This document shows positions 46,411 through 56,312 of a DNA stretch of 64,000 nucleotides, in pieces; position 1 is the stretch's first letter, and each line of letters starts with the position of its first letter. The DNA is from Alicyclobacillus pomorum DSM 14955 (lineage in GTDB: Bacteria > Bacillota > Bacilli > Alicyclobacillales > Alicyclobacillaceae), in the NCBI RefSeq assembly GCF_000472905.1, contig NZ_AXAR01000002.1, positions 124,001 through 188,000 on the forward strand, written 5' to 3'. A model generated the notes under the pieces. It ran no database searches and was not told where the DNA came from. It was given only the letters and a program-made list of their open reading frames with translations. Both the position numbers and the translations under genes were made by a program.

Positions 46411-47481
46411 TTACGCTTCTGCCGCCGCCAACAATTCCGCTTGATCCGCCATAATCAACGCCTGAATAATCTCTTCCAAATCACCGTCCAACACGGACTC
46501 CAGCCGATGCAACGTCAGCCCGATGCGGTGATCCGTCACGCGGCTCTGCGGGAAGTTGTAGGTGCGAATGCGCTCACTTCGGTCACCGGTGCCGACCTGG
46601 CTCTTTCGGTTCGCCGCGAGCTCCTGCTGCCGTTCCATCTCGTACTTTTCATACAGCCGAGCCCGCAGCACACGCATGGCCTTTTCGCGGTTTTTGATCT
46701 GTGACTTTTCATCCTGACATGAAACGACAATCCCTGTCGGCAAGTGCGTAATCCGCACCGCAGACTGCGTGGTGTTGACGCTTTGTCCCCCAGGACCTGT
46801 GGAGCAGAACGTATCAATGCGGATGTCCTTCTCGTGGATTTCCACCTGAATGTCTTCGACTTCCGGCAGCACGGCCACGGTGGCGGTAGAAGTGTGGATG
46901 CGGCCACCAGACTCCGTCACCGGCACGCGCTGCACGCGGTGCGTACCGCTTTCAAACTTCAACTTGCTGTAGGCGCCTTTGCCCTGAATGGACATGGTCA
47001 CTTGGCGGAAACCGTTGATATCAGTGTAGTTGGCGTCAATAATTTCCGTCTTCCAACCGTTGCGCTCGGCATAACGCGAGTACATGCGCAGCAAATCGGC
47101 CGCAAACAAGGCGGCTTCTTCGCCGCCTGCAGCGGCACGGATTTCGAGAAAGACGTTCTTGTCGTCGTTCGGATCTTTGGGCAACAGCAGCACCTGCAAC
47201 TCGTGTTGCAGCCGCTCGAGTTCCTTCTCCTTGTCCTCGATTTCCATCTTCACCAAATCACGCATCTCGTCATCGAGCTTTTCGTGCAGCATTTCCTTGG
47301 CGTCGGCCAATTCCCGCTTCGCCTTTTTGTAGGCGCGGTACGTTTCCACTGTCTCCGACAGATCCGACTGCTCCTTGGAGTACTCTCGGAGTTTGTTTGT
47401 ATCGCTGATGATATCCGGATTACACAGCCACTCACTGAGCAGCGTATACCGCTGTTCCATGGCTTCCAGTTTATCAAACAT
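46411..47481 (-). CDS. prfA: Peptide chain release factor 1
   Basis: Reads UAA and UAG stop codons. The 356-residue protein has the PxT-type recognition region in [19 protein letters not shown] and the catalytic GGQ in [22 protein letters not shown] at 47481 has GAGGTG 6 bases upstream and yields the same length as the Bacillus subtilis protein. A TATAAT-like element lies about 70 bases upstream. Confidence 0.96.
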   Translation of the reverse strand: MFDKLEAMEQRYTLLSEWLCNPDIISDTNKLREYSKEQSDLSETVETYRAYKKAKRELADAKEMLHEKLDDEMRDLVKMEIEDKEKELERLQHELQVLLLPKDPNDDKNVFLEIRAAAGGEEAALFAADLLRMYSRYAERNGWKTEIIDANYTDINGFRQVTMSIQGKGAYSKLKFESGTHRVQRVPVTESGGRIHTSTATVAVLPEVEDIQVEIHEKDIRIDTFCSTGPGGQSVNTTQSAVRITHLPTGIVVSCQDEKSQIKNREKAMRVLRARLYEKYEMERQQELAANRKSQVGTGDRSERIRTYNFPQSRVTDHRIGLTLHRLESVLDGDLEEIIQALIMADQAELLAAAEA

Positions 47482-47548
47482 GACCTGCACCTCTATGCCA
47501 TCCCGTTTCCGGGGTTCTCGTTCCATCTTCCGCGAGATCTCAAGATCT

Positions 47549-47554
47549 ATTATA
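47549..47554 (-). promoter_or_regulatory. Possible -10 element of the prfA promoter
   Basis: TATAAT on the minus strand, about 60 bases before the prfA start codon when the expected transcription start is counted. No matching -35 box was found at 16-18 bases. A TTGACA further upstream has the wrong spacing. Confidence 0.35.
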
Positions 47555-47677
47555 CACGGCCCTGCACCTGGACTTTATGACAAGTCCTGTGTCAAGGCAA
47601 ACGGGGTGTACAGTGCGCGATGTGCCTCGTGGACGACAGTTGCTGAGGATTGCCATGTTGCCAATCGCTGTATTGTC

Positions 47678-47712
47678 AAAAAGGGCCAATGTCCAGAAAC
47701 GGACACTGACCC
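47678..47712 (-). terminator. Terminator of rpmE
   Basis: On the minus strand GGGTCAGTGTCC pairs with GGACATTGGCCC (two wobble pairs, 6-base loop), followed by TTTTT. It lies about 35 bases beyond the rpmE stop. Confidence 0.85.
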
Positions 47713-47747
47713 GTTTTGATAGCGCAGATACACGCTGACATCCTACA

Positions 47748-47960
47748 TTACGCTTGAGGAGACTTGATGCCGTACTTCTTGTTGAACCTGTCAACGCGGC
47801 CACCCACGTCAACCAGCTTTTGCTTGCCGGTGAAAAACGGATGGCACTTAGAACAAATTTCAACGCGAAGATTCTCTTTGACAGAGCCGGTTTCAAACGT
47901 CTCGCCGCAAGCGCAGGTGACTGTCGTCACATGGTACTCCGGATGAATGCCGGTCTTCAT
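47748..47960 (-). CDS. rpmE: 50S ribosomal protein L31 (zinc type)
   Basis: A 70-residue protein with four zinc-binding cysteines, C16 and C18 in TCACGETF and C36 and C39 in [10 protein letters not shown]. This is the C+ form; the zinc-independent paralogue is not in the window. ATG at 47960 has GAGGTG 8 bases upstream. It sits between rho and prfA, as in Bacillus subtilis. Confidence 0.96.
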   Translation of the reverse strand: MKTGIHPEYHVTTVTCACGETFETGSVKENLRVEICSKCHPFFTGKQKLVDVGGRVDRFNKKYGIKSPQA

Positions 47961-48086
47961 GTCGTTTCACCTCGCTTTTGTATTCAACACACATAAGACA
48001 CTGTTGCTCATTATATCACGCAACTCCGACGTTGTCACCCATCGGGAACGAGCAGACGCCAATAAACGAATGGTAAATTATATTTC

Positions 48087-48118
48087 ATTTTGCAAATCGT
48101 GATACACGAATGAACAAT
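48087..48118 (+). promoter_or_regulatory. Predicted promoter of the secreted-peptide gene, containing the 13-base repeat (copy 3)
   Basis: ATTTTGCAAATCG (48087-48099) contains TTGCAA (48090-48095) as a -35 box; AACAAT (48113-48118) follows after exactly 17 bases. The expected start is near 48125. A perfect Spo0A box, TTGTCGAA (48135-48142), lies just downstream of it. The same repeat and the same 17-base spacing occur at the gal promoter. Confidence 0.45.
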
Positions 48119-48225
48119 ATTTTTCCATATTTGATTGTCGAATCCCATGGTCGTCCGTAGGATCAGGATGTACCTCACATCAAGTGTTTGCCAAAACCTG
48201 AATGACGATGTAAGGAGGGGTTCGC

Positions 48226-48354
48226 ATGAAGAAGGCGCTGAGCGTGCTGACGGTGTGTATCAGTCTGTTTGTTGGAACGGCTTCCGCGTTCGCAAGTCCG
48301 CTGGAGTTGCCGGGCTTCCACGAAGACGCCATTCACACCATCGTGGCCCAGTAA
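48226..48354 (+). CDS. Short secreted peptide (42-residue precursor), possible signalling peptide
   Basis: ATG at 48226 has a full AAGGAGG site 7 bases upstream. The precursor has a basic start (MKK), a hydrophobic core (ALSVLTVCISLFVGTASAFA) and an AFA signal-peptidase site after residue 23, leaving a 19-residue mature peptide, SPLELPGFHEDAIHTIVAQ. Size, export signal and tail length resemble Phr-type precursors of Bacilli, but no rap-like receptor gene is nearby and no family was recognised. It is convergent with a radical SAM gene. A promoter overlapping a repeated motif and a Spo0A box lie upstream. Confidence 0.65.
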   Translation: MKKALSVLTVCISLFVGTASAFASPLELPGFHEDAIHTIVAQ

Positions 48355-48371
48355 AGTTTCGAACGCGGAGT

Positions 48372-48406
48372 ACACAGGCGGGACGCCGGCAGGGTTCCGC
48401 CTGTGT
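48372..48406. terminator. Bidirectional hairpin between the peptide gene and the radical SAM gene
   Basis: A perfect 10-bp stem, ACACAGGCGG (48372-48381) and CCGCCTGTGT (48397-48406), placed between two convergent genes and touching the radical SAM stop codon. T runs are poor on both sides, so termination may be partial. Confidence 0.5.
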
Positions 48407-49674
48407 TACACTCGCCTCTTTATCGGCGGTACGTGCGTGTAAGAACCCACTTCCAAGCCCGGACACTCTGCCCGAAAGATCTCAATGACAGTTTTCATGC
48501 CCAACAGTTCACCGCGCTGCGGCGGGATCTTCGACAAGTAGTACTCTGGGTCAATATTGAGGTTGCGCATCTGCACCAGTCGTACCCCGTTGTCTCTCAG
48601 GAAATCCACCATCGCCTCTACCTCTTCTTCACGGTCCGTGACACCTGGAAACACGAGGTAATTGATGGAGGTGTACACCCCTTTGTCCGCAGCGTAGCGC
48701 AGGGTGGCTGCAACATTCTTCACGCCGTACCCACGCGGCTGATAGTAGGCGTTGTAGTGGTCGTCCAAGGCGCTGATGGTGCTCACGCGCATGAGATCCA
48801 GGCCAGCGTCCACAATGGTTTGAAGCGGCCGGGTCAATCCCCCGTTGGTATTGATGTTGATGTATCCGTCTGCCGTTTGCTCGCGTACCCTCCGAATGGC
48901 CTGCACAATGTCCGGCCAACGCGTGGCGGGCTCACCTTCACATCCTTGCCCGAAACTGACAATGCCCTCGGGGTTGCTGCGGATGTGCGTCAGCATGACG
49001 TCCACCAGTTCGTCGACGGTCGGCCGAAACTTTAGCCGCACCTGTGGAGATGGAAACGGAGCGTCGTCCGGCTGTTCCGAAATGCACCCTACACACGCCG
49101 CGTTACAGGTGGAGGAGATTGGCAAAGCGCCTTCCAGTCGCCCCAGAAACGTATTCTTTGCGGTAAGGCAACCATACGTCAGTGCGCAGTGTGACAGGTG
49201 CTCGTAAAGTCGGTTGTCAGGGTGTGCTGACAACATGCGCTCGACGGCCAGCTCCACTTCACCCTCGCCGATGGCCGAAGGATCCCACAGATCCGGATTA
49301 TCGGTCGCATCTGCAGCAACCACAAACTGCCCATCCAGCCAACCGACAGCAGTATATCCGAACAAAGGCAATGTCTCGGCGTCTTTCCCGCGCTTCACGT
49401 ACCCTGGGAGGTACAGTCGAGTGAATCCCTGTGGCAACAACGCGCCGACCGCGAAAGCGCGGTCGCTGAGCTTTTTCATTTGTCCAGTCTCCGGATCCAC
49501 GCCAATCACGTGGGTTCCAGGCAACCATGCCAGTGTTGCGCCTTTCGGAAGCGGAATCCACTCCGACGGCTCGATGTCGGTCAGAAAGCTGCCGGTCCGA
49601 CCTGTTGGCAGGTAAACATCGTGGTTCATGACTTCCCCGCGGTCATTGGCGTATACGAGCACTGGTTGTTTCAC
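48406..49674 (-). CDS. Radical SAM protein of unknown function
   Basis: A 422-residue protein. The first 185 or so residues show no recognised motif. The radical SAM cluster motif is C190xxxC194xxC197 (TCNAACVGCIS), followed by FGQGCEGEPATR and YININTNGGLTRPLQTIVDAG as in the TIM-barrel core. No SPASM or other extra cluster domain is visible at the C terminus. GTG at 49674 has GAGAGG about 8 bases upstream. It lies downstream of rho, and convergent with the short secreted-peptide gene. Its substrate is unknown. Confidence 0.82.
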   Translation of the reverse strand: MKQPVLVYANDRGEVMNHDVYLPTGRTGSFLTDIEPSEWIPLPKGATLAWLPGTHVIGVDPETGQMKKLSDRAFAVGALLPQGFTRLYLPGYVKRGKDAETLPLFGYTAVGWLDGQFVVAADATDNPDLWDPSAIGEGEVELAVERMLSAHPDNRLYEHLSHCALTYGCLTAKNTFLGRLEGALPISSTCNAACVGCISEQPDDAPFPSPQVRLKFRPTVDELVDVMLTHIRSNPEGIVSFGQGCEGEPATRWPDIVQAIRRVREQTADGYININTNGGLTRPLQTIVDAGLDLMRVSTISALDDHYNAYYQPRGYGVKNVAATLRYAADKGVYTSINYLVFPGVTDREEEVEAMVDFLRDNGVRLVQMRNLNIDPEYYLSKIPPQRGELLGMKTVIEIFRAECPGLEVGSYTHVPPIKRRV

Positions 49675-49705
49675 AGAATAACCTCTCTCTGATAGCACTC
49701 CAACC

Positions 49706-49740
49706 AAAACCAGAAGACTCCGTCGGCACACCGCCGACGC
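49706..49740 (-). terminator. Possible terminator after rho
   Basis: On the minus strand CGTCGGC and GCCGACG form a 7-bp stem with a 5-base loop right after the rho stop; TTTT comes only 13 bases later. Readthrough into the radical SAM gene is plausible. Confidence 0.4.
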
Positions 49741-49743
49741 GTG

Positions 49744-50997
49744 TTACGCTTTCTTCTCCTTTTGCAGTTCCAGCCCTTGGAGGAATTCTTCGTTGGTCTT
49801 GTAGTGCTTGAACTTGCGGATGAACAATTCCGTAAAGTCCTGATTGTCCCCCATCGACTTGCGGATAGCCCATATCTTTTCGAGCGTTTCCTTCGGCAAC
49901 AGTAACTCTTCACGGCGCGTGCCGGAGCGTCGAATGTCGAGCGCAGGAAATATGCGCTTCTCGGCAAGCCGCCGATCCAAGTGCAGTTCCAAGTTGCCGG
50001 TCCCTTTAAACTCTTCGTAAATGACGTCGTCCATACGTGACCCAGTGTCAATCAAGGCTGTGGCGAGAATGGTCAGGCTACCGCCTTCCTCCACGTTGCG
50101 TGCAGCGCCAAAGAAGCGCTTCGGTCGATGGAACGCGGCCGGATCAATACCCCCTGACAGTGTGCGGCCACTCGGCGGCACCACGAGGTTGTACGCACGT
50201 GCCAAACGCGTGATACTGTCGAGCAAAATGACGACGTCCTTTTTGTGTTCAACCAGGCGCAACGCGCGTTCCAGCACCAGTTCCGCCACTTTAATATGGT
50301 TTTCCGGTACTTCGTCAAACGTGGAAGCGATGACTTCCCCTTTCACGGACCGTTGCATGTCAGTGACTTCTTCCGGCCGTTCGTCAATCAACAGCACCAG
50401 CAGCGTCGCATCCGGGTAGTTCGTCGCCACACTGTGTGCGATTTCCTTCAACAGCAGCGTTTTTCCGGCCTTCGGCGGCGCCACAATCAAACCGCGTTGG
50501 CCAAAGCCGACGGGCGCAAACAAATCAATAATGCGCGTTGCAATTCGATCCGGTGTGGTTTCCAATTCCATTCGTTTCTGAGGAAACAGTGGAGTGAGGG
50601 CTGGGAAGTGAAGTCTTTCTGCAGCGAGGTTCGGACTGACTCCGTTGACCGCTTCGACATGCAGGAGCCCGAAGTACCGCTCATTTTCCTTTGGCGGTCT
50701 CACTTTCCCGGAGACCAAATCCCCCGTTCGAAGGTCAAACCTTCGTATCTGTGATGCGGCGACGTAGATGTCTTCCGCGCTTGGCAGGTATCCGACCGGT
50801 CGCAAGAACCCGTATCCGTCCTGCATGATTTCAAGTACGCCTTCAGCGAACATCAAGCCATCTTTCTCAGCCTGCGCTTTTAATATCGCGAAAATTAGTT
50901 CCTTTTTCTTCATGTTCCCGTAATAGGGGATCTGGAACTCCTTCGCATACTGGTACAGCTCTGTAAGCTTTTTCGATTCTAATTCATGAATATCCAA
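49744..50997 (-). CDS. rho: Transcription termination factor Rho
   Basis: A hexameric RNA-dependent ATPase, 417 residues. It shows the N-terminal RNA domain ([23 protein letters not shown]), Walker [17 protein letters not shown], Walker [18 protein letters not shown] and the Q-loop region [20 protein letters not shown]. The start is TTG at 50997, with GGGGG 7 bases upstream. An extended -10 promoter lies about 55 bases before it. Confidence 0.96.
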   Translation of the reverse strand: MDIHELESKKLTELYQYAKEFQIPYYGNMKKKELIFAILKAQAEKDGLMFAEGVLEIMQDGYGFLRPVGYLPSAEDIYVAASQIRRFDLRTGDLVSGKVRPPKENERYFGLLHVEAVNGVSPNLAAERLHFPALTPLFPQKRMELETTPDRIATRIIDLFAPVGFGQRGLIVAPPKAGKTLLLKEIAHSVATNYPDATLLVLLIDERPEEVTDMQRSVKGEVIASTFDEVPENHIKVAELVLERALRLVEHKKDVVILLDSITRLARAYNLVVPPSGRTLSGGIDPAAFHRPKRFFGAARNVEEGGSLTILATALIDTGSRMDDVIYEEFKGTGNLELHLDRRLAEKRIFPALDIRRSGTRREELLLPKETLEKIWAIRKSMGDNQDFTELFIRKFKHYKTNEEFLQGLELQKEKKA

Positions 50998-51056
50998 TAG
51001 GCGTCCCCCGATTCTCCAATCCGTGGCTTGCAGGGCACGGCCTACAAGCCGTCTGC

Positions 51057-51065
51057 ATTATATCA
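51057..51065 (-). promoter_or_regulatory. Extended -10 promoter of rho
   Basis: TGATATAAT on the minus strand (TGnTATAAT form). A TTGACT lies only 12 bases upstream, too close for a normal -35. Start predicted near 51050. Confidence 0.45.
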
Positions 51066-51163
51066 TGTTTACCCAGTCAATCCTATCCTATGCTTGCACA
51101 ACGAAATGCGCACATAGGTTTAGATGAACTTTCAAGGGGGGGGGTAACGCGTCCTGAGAGGGG

Positions 51164-52159
51164 TCACCCACCCGCTTTTGGTAGTGGTTTCCGAGATAAA
51201 TCGTGCGTGGCTTCGATGAAGCGAATTGTGCCCGTCTTGGCTCTCATCACGAGCGAGTGGGTCCGTGCACGAGACTTCCCGATGAAGCGAACACCGCGCA
51301 ACAGTTCACCGTCCGTGACACCTGTCGCTGCAAAGATGGCGTCATCGCCCTTAACGAGGTCGTCCATGGTGAGGACTTTGTTGATGTCTTCGAGCCCCAT
51401 GGCCCTGCAACGTTCCCGCTGTTCATCGTTTTCTGGAAGCAGGCGACCTTGCAACTCTCCACCCAGGCACTTCAGGGCGGCAGCGGCCAAAACGCCTTCC
51501 GGGGCGCCTCCCGAACCAAACAGAATATCCACGCCCGTGTCCTCAAACGCGGTGTTGACGGCGGCTGCAACATCGCCGTCGGAAATCAGCTTAATTCGGG
51601 CACCAGCAGCCCTGACTTGTTCTATGATATGCTCATGGCGCGGCCTGTCAAGGATCACCGCGACCACATCGGAGATATCCTTATCTGTTGCTTTCGCAAC
51701 CGCTTGGAGATTTTCCTGCACCGATGCGTCCAGGTGGATCTTTCCTTTCGCCTTCGGTCCAACCGCAATCTTATCCATGTACATGTCTGGAGCATGCAAC
51801 AGCGTCCCTTTTGGCGCAACCGCAACGACAGACATGGCGTTCCACAAACCCTTCGCGAGGATGTTGGTGCCCTCGAGTGGATCCACCGCGACGTCGACCG
51901 CTTCATCCGTACCGGAACCGACGCGTTCGCCGATGTACAACATCGGGGCCTCGTCCATCTCTCCTTCGCCAATCACCACAGTTCCATCCATTTGCACTGT
52001 GTCAAACATCTCGCGCATCGCATTGGTCGCGGCGGCATCTGCTTCATTTTTCTGCCCACGGCCCATCCAGCGAGCGCAGTTCAATGCGGCCATTTCGGTG
52101 ACACGTACGATTTCCAAGGCAAGTTCCCGATCCACAGCCGTTCTCATCTCCCGGAGCAT
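51164..52159 (-). CDS. glpX: Fructose-1,6-bisphosphatase class II
   Basis: Gluconeogenic phosphatase, 331 residues. It shows [38 protein letters not shown] and [20 protein letters not shown] (metal-binding DPLEGT). ATG at 52159 is the longest start; GTG at 52135, giving the usual [12 protein letters not shown] beginning, is also possible. In Bacillus subtilis the ywjI gene of this family sits beside rho, as here. Confidence 0.93.
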   Translation of the reverse strand: MLREMRTAVDRELALEIVRVTEMAALNCARWMGRGQKNEADAAATNAMREMFDTVQMDGTVVIGEGEMDEAPMLYIGERVGSGTDEAVDVAVDPLEGTNILAKGLWNAMSVVAVAPKGTLLHAPDMYMDKIAVGPKAKGKIHLDASVQENLQAVAKATDKDISDVVAVILDRPRHEHIIEQVRAAGARIKLISDGDVAAAVNTAFEDTGVDILFGSGGAPEGVLAAAALKCLGGELQGRLLPENDEQRERCRAMGLEDINKVLTMDDLVKGDDAIFAATGVTDGELLRGVRFIGKSRARTHSLVMRAKTGTIRFIEATHDLSRKPLPKAGG

Positions 52160-52463
52160 TCATTTTCCGTACATCAAGGCAGCCATAAATATGTATCTGT
52201 TCGATTTCGCCCGTTTGTATGATATCACATTTGATTGAATGTGACATACTCTTTTGCAAGAAAAATCATTTCATCGCAGTGCAAGCGCAGGATCTCGCGC
52301 GTCTCATTTCTGATTATCGCCAGGACGGAGAGAACCCATTCATCCAATGGATAACCGGCGTGAACCTGTGAAAGCGTCATTTTCTGGACGCTGGATTCTG
52401 ATTGGATTACAGTGTTGTAAGAACGCCTGAATCGGATGAAGGCTGATGATTTGAGGTGACCGC
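52160..52463. other. Intergenic region between glpX and patA
   Basis: These 304 bases separate two divergent genes. The part near glpX is AT-rich and holds the inverted repeat at 52224-52245 beside a possible -10 (TATCAT). The part next to patA shows no clear promoter or gene. Confidence 0.5.
52224..52245 (-). promoter_or_regulatory. Inverted repeat in the glpX promoter region
   Basis: ATCACATT (52224-52231) and AATGTGAC (52238-52245) form a 7-bp inverted repeat around six bases. It overlaps TATCAT, a possible -10 for glpX. A regulator site is likely; the regulator is not known. Confidence 0.45.
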
Positions 52464-53636
52464 ATGGAGCACTTACTGAACCCACGCGTAAAGAACATTG
52501 AGATCTCCGGCATCCGCCGATTTTCCAACCTGGTCCGCCAGTACCCGGGTGCCATTTCATTCACCATCGGACAACCGGATTTTCCAACCCCGGAACATGT
52601 CAGAGCCGCAGGTATCCGCGCCATTGAGGAAAACCGCAGCAAATACACGCATAACGCCGGTCTACTGGAACTGCGTCGAGCCGCCAGCGACTTTGTTGCG
52701 AACCGCTATGGGCTGGAGTACAACCCGGAGGACGAAATCATCACCACCATTGGCGCAAGCGAAGCCATTGACATCGCGTTCCGGACCATTCTGACGGAAG
52801 GCGCAGAGGTCATTCTCCCAGGGCCTGTGTATCCAGGTTATGAGGCAGTCGCAAGGCTCTGTGGCGCGAAAGTGCTATTCGCGGACACGACCAAGTCCGG
52901 ATTTAAACTCACAGCCCAATTACTGAAACCGTACATCACACCGCGGACGCGTTGCATTGTGCTACCGTATCCATCCAATCCCACCGGCTGTGTTCTCACC
53001 AAGGAGGAACTGGACGGCATCGCCGAGTTACTGCGTGACAAGGACATCTTCGTGGTCGCAGATGAGATTTACAGCGAACTGCTCTTTGACGGCCAGCACC
53101 AGTCCATTGCGGCGTATCCTTGGATGCGTGAGAAGACCATTGTCATCAACGGGTTGTCCAAGTCCCATTCGATGACCGGATGGCGCATCGGCTTCACCTT
53201 CGCACCTCGCGAAATCACACGCCACATGCTGAAAGTCCATCAATATAACGTGACGTGCGCAGCGTCTGTGGCACAATACGCGGCACTCGAAGCGCTGAAC
53301 TGCGGCCAAGATGACGCAGGCCCGATGCGGGACGAATACAAGTGGCGGCGCGATTACGTCTACCAACGCCTGACGGCCATGGGCATGGACGTCATCAAGC
53401 CTGAGGGAGCGTTTTACATCTTCCCATCTATTCAAAAGTTCGGCCTGAGTTCCTTCGACTTTGCCACACGTCTGTTGAAAGAAGGCGGCGTGGCGGTGGT
53501 ACCGGGCGACGCGTTCTCTCGCTTTGGCGAAGGGTACATTCGAATCTCGTACGCATGCAGCCGTCAAGAACTGAAAGAAGGCTGTGATAGGATGGAGGCA
53601 TTCCTCCAAACCCTCACAGCCCACAGCCATCGCTGA
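52464..53636 (+). CDS. patA: PLP-dependent aminotransferase (N-acetyl-LL-diaminopimelate aminotransferase type)
   Basis: A 390-residue class I aminotransferase with FTIGQPDFPTPEHVRAAGIR, YPSNPTGCVLTKEELDGI and the PLP lysine in VINGLSKSHSMTGWRIGF. It lies beside dapL and dapH, the other steps of the acetylase branch of diaminopimelate synthesis, supporting the PatA role. ATG at 52464 has GAGGTGA 4 bases upstream. It is on the opposite strand, convergent with dapL (6 bases between the stops). Confidence 0.88.
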   Translation: MEHLLNPRVKNIEISGIRRFSNLVRQYPGAISFTIGQPDFPTPEHVRAAGIRAIEENRSKYTHNAGLLELRRAASDFVANRYGLEYNPEDEIITTIGASEAIDIAFRTILTEGAEVILPGPVYPGYEAVARLCGAKVLFADTTKSGFKLTAQLLKPYITPRTRCIVLPYPSNPTGCVLTKEELDGIAELLRDKDIFVVADEIYSELLFDGQHQSIAAYPWMREKTIVINGLSKSHSMTGWRIGFTFAPREITRHMLKVHQYNVTCAASVAQYAALEALNCGQDDAGPMRDEYKWRRDYVYQRLTAMGMDVIKPEGAFYIFPSIQKFGLSSFDFATRLLKEGGVAVVPGDAFSRFGEGYIRISYACSRQELKEGCDRMEAFLQTLTAHSHR

Positions 53637-53642
53637 TTCGAT

Positions 53643-54779
53643 TCACTGATTCGATTTCCACTCGATGTAGCGCGTGACCACCCGGACGGCGACCTCAATG
53701 GCTCGTTCGTCCGGTTCAATTTTGGCGTGGTGCAGTCCGTAGGGAGTTTCAACGCCCAGCCAGAACATGAAACCGGGGATGGCGTCGAGGAAGTATCCGA
53801 AGTCTTCCCCCGTCATCGCCTCTCTGCATTCTACCAAATGGGCAGCGCCGTCACGCCGCACCCAAGACATAAACTCCGCTGTCAGGTGTTCGTCGTTGTA
53901 CACCTGCCGGTAGTTGCTGCCGTAATCAATCTCCGCGCGACAGGCAAATCCCGTCTCGATGCCTTTCACCAACGCCTCAATCCTGGACTTGACCTGAGTC
54001 ATCGCCTCTGTGGACAACGTGCGAATGGTCCCTTCCAACCGCGCGTGCCCGGCGATGATGTTCTGCTTTGTCCCCCCGGTGATCTTCCCCACGGTGACGA
54101 CGGCAGAGTCTAGCGGGTTCACATTGCGCGCTACGATAGATTGCAGTTGCGTGACGAGATGGGCAGCAGCCACAACCATGTCGTTTGCCGTGTGTGGAAA
54201 TGCAGCATGCCCGCCGGTGCCTTCCAGGTCAATGAACAATTCGGACGTATTCGCAAAAAGGATGCCAGGTCGGGTGGCTATCGTACCGACCGGGTACTCC
54301 GGTGCAATGTGCAAGGCGAGGATGTGATCCGGCCGCCACGCTTGAAACACCTCACTTTGCAACATCGGCAACGCGCCGCCCGGCCCCTCTTCAGCTGGCT
54401 GAAAGATGACAACCAAATCGTCCGGAATGGGATGCTGAACGAAGTGTTCGAGTACACCCAGTGCAATTGCCATATGCATGTCGTGTCCGCAAGCATGCAT
54501 ATATCCCGGATGTGTGGACTTGAAATCGTACGTCGTCTGTTCCTCAATCGGCAGTCCGTCAATGTCCGTACGGTACGCCAAGGTCTGCCGTGGGTTTGTC
54601 CCCTTCACCTTGACCAAGATCCCAGTACGCCAGGTGCGCACGTCCATTCGTTCCTGCGGCAGCGCTTGAATGTGCTCCAGCAAAAACTTCTGGGTCTTGA
54701 ATTCCTCAAATCCCGGTTCGGGGATTTGATGCAATTGTCGACGGATCTCTGTCAGTGAGAACGGAATCTTCACGCTCAT
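53643..54779 (-). CDS. dapL: N-acetyldiaminopimelate deacetylase
   Basis: Removes acetate from N-acetyl-LL-diaminopimelate, next to last step of the acetylase pathway. The 378-residue M20-family enzyme shows metal motifs [19 protein letters not shown] and [18 protein letters not shown], plus [17 protein letters not shown]. Its ATG overlaps the dapH stop by 4 bases. The symbol is used here in its Bacilli sense (ykuR); dapL elsewhere names an aminotransferase. Confidence 0.9.
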   Translation of the reverse strand: MSVKIPFSLTEIRRQLHQIPEPGFEEFKTQKFLLEHIQALPQERMDVRTWRTGILVKVKGTNPRQTLAYRTDIDGLPIEEQTTYDFKSTHPGYMHACGHDMHMAIALGVLEHFVQHPIPDDLVVIFQPAEEGPGGALPMLQSEVFQAWRPDHILALHIAPEYPVGTIATRPGILFANTSELFIDLEGTGGHAAFPHTANDMVVAAAHLVTQLQSIVARNVNPLDSAVVTVGKITGGTKQNIIAGHARLEGTIRTLSTEAMTQVKSRIEALVKGIETGFACRAEIDYGSNYRQVYNDEHLTAEFMSWVRRDGAAHLVECREAMTGEDFGYFLDAIPGFMFWLGVETPYGLHHAKIEPDERAIEVAVRVVTRYIEWKSNQ

Positions 54780-55480
54780 AGTTGCCGCAACTCTTGCTTA
54801 ATTTCAATTTTCGACTGTGTTTTTTCGTCAATCTGCTTGATGACGCGGGCAGGAACACCAGCCACCACCACGTTCGGCGGCACATCTTCTGTAACAATGG
54901 CTCCGGCAGCTACGACGGATCCCGCGCCAACCGTGACCCCTTCCAGAATGACCGCGTTCGCACCCACGAGCACGTTGTCCTCAATGACCACAGGCTTCGC
55001 AGACGGCGGTTCGATGACGCCCGCAATGACGGCTCCAGCGCCGATGTGACAGTTCTTCCCGATGGTGCCACGGCCACCGATGACGGCATTCATGTCAATC
55101 ATGGTGCCTTCGCCAATCACGGCACCGATGTTGATGACCGCCCCCATCATGACGACCGCGTTGTCGCCGATGGTCACTTGGTCGCGAATGATGGCGCCTG
55201 GTTCAATCCGCGCGTGTACGTTCTTGGTGTCCAACAGCGGGATGGCGGAGTTGCGGCGGTCGCTTTCCACGACAAAGTCGTCAATGCTGCCTTTGTACTG
55301 GTCAAGTAGCGGTGCGATGTCTTTCCATTCCCCGAAAACCACCCCTGCTTCTCCAGACAGAAACGTTTGTACAGTGGTGGGGAACGGAATGTCTTGCAAT
55401 CGGCCCTTGAGGTAGACCTTGACCGGCGTTTTCTTCTCACTGGTGCGGATGAATTCAATGATTTGTGTGGCGTCCATCAT
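54776..55480 (-). CDS. dapH: 2,3,4,5-tetrahydropyridine-2,6-dicarboxylate N-acetyltransferase
   Basis: Acetylates tetrahydrodipicolinate, opening the acetylase branch to lysine and diaminopimelate. The 234-residue protein has an N-terminal helical part and a left-handed beta-helix of hexapeptide repeats ([36 protein letters not shown]). ATG at 55480 has GGGAG 13 bases upstream, so the start is a little uncertain. It is the first gene of dapH-dapL. Confidence 0.93.
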   Translation of the reverse strand: MMDATQIIEFIRTSEKKTPVKVYLKGRLQDIPFPTTVQTFLSGEAGVVFGEWKDIAPLLDQYKGSIDDFVVESDRRNSAIPLLDTKNVHARIEPGAIIRDQVTIGDNAVVMMGAVINIGAVIGEGTMIDMNAVIGGRGTIGKNCHIGAGAVIAGVIEPPSAKPVVIEDNVLVGANAVILEGVTVGAGSVVAAGAIVTEDVPPNVVVAGVPARVIKQIDEKTQSKIEIKQELRQL

Positions 55481-55502
55481 CGGTTTTTACACACTCCCTT
55501 AC

Positions 55503-55543
55503 AAAATGAAGGGCGACAGACCGGTCTTGGCTCCGCCGCCCTT
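55503..55543 (-). terminator. Terminator of the transaldolase gene
   Basis: On the minus strand AAGGGCG and CGCCCTT form a stem with a GC-rich loop, followed by CATTTTG. It lies 15 bases beyond the transaldolase stop and upstream of dapH. Confidence 0.6.
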
Positions 55544-55558
55544 GCACAGCCTCACAGC

Positions 55559-56206
55559 TTATTTCTTGGCAACAGTGCTCCAGTCCGCAAGGAACCGTTC
55601 AATCCCTTGGTCCGTCAGCGGATGCTTAATCATTTTGTCGAGCACGTTGTACGGGCAGGTTGCAATGTGCGCCCCGGCCTTCGCCGCCTGCGTCACGTGC
55701 ATCGGATGGCGGATGGATGCAGCGATGATTTCCGTGTCAATCGCATGAATGTCGAAAATGGTGGCGATGTCCTGAATCAGTTCAACACCGTCAAAGCTGA
55801 TATCGTCGAGACGACCGATGAACGGGCTGACAAACGTCGCACCTGCACGTGCGGCCAGCAACGCTTGGTTTGCACTGAAGACCAAGGTCACGTTGGTCTT
55901 GATACCGCGCTTCGCAAAGCGATGTACCGCCTTCAACCCTTCGGCAGTCATCGGTACCTTGATGACGATGTTCTCGTGAATTTCCGCCAACGGCAAGCCT
56001 TCTTCAACCATGCTGTCCGCATCGAGGCTTACGACTTCGGCACTGATGGGGCCGTCGACGATGGTGGTGATTTCTTTCAGAACCTCGATAAAGTCCCGTC
56101 CTTCTTTCGCAACCAGCGAAGGATTCGTGGTGACGCCACTCAGAATGCCCATTTCTGCCGCGTTTCGTATCTCTGCAGTGTTGGCAGTATCGATAAACAG
56201 TTTCAT
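55559..56206 (-). CDS. tal: Transaldolase (short, decameric type)
   Basis: A 215-residue TIM-barrel enzyme of the TalC/fructose-6-phosphate aldolase group. It shows [36 protein letters not shown], the Schiff-base lysine K83 in [15 protein letters not shown] and [23 protein letters not shown] at 56206 has AAGGAG 11 bases upstream. In Bacillus subtilis, the matching gene ywjH follows fbaA; here kce-kal precede it instead. Confidence 0.95.
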   Translation of the reverse strand: MKLFIDTANTAEIRNAAEMGILSGVTTNPSLVAKEGRDFIEVLKEITTIVDGPISAEVVSLDADSMVEEGLPLAEIHENIVIKVPMTAEGLKAVHRFAKRGIKTNVTLVFSANQALLAARAGATFVSPFIGRLDDISFDGVELIQDIATIFDIHAIDTEIIAASIRHPMHVTQAAKAGAHIATCPYNVLDKMIKHPLTDQGIERFLADWSTVAKK

Positions 56207-56312
56207 CGTTGTCTCCACTCCTTACTTGTGTCGGTCTGTCATGTCCAGTGTTCCGACATTGTCTCGTCCTTATGATAGCACTCATGCGGACCTTGGAAAA
56301 CGCGGTGAAGCG

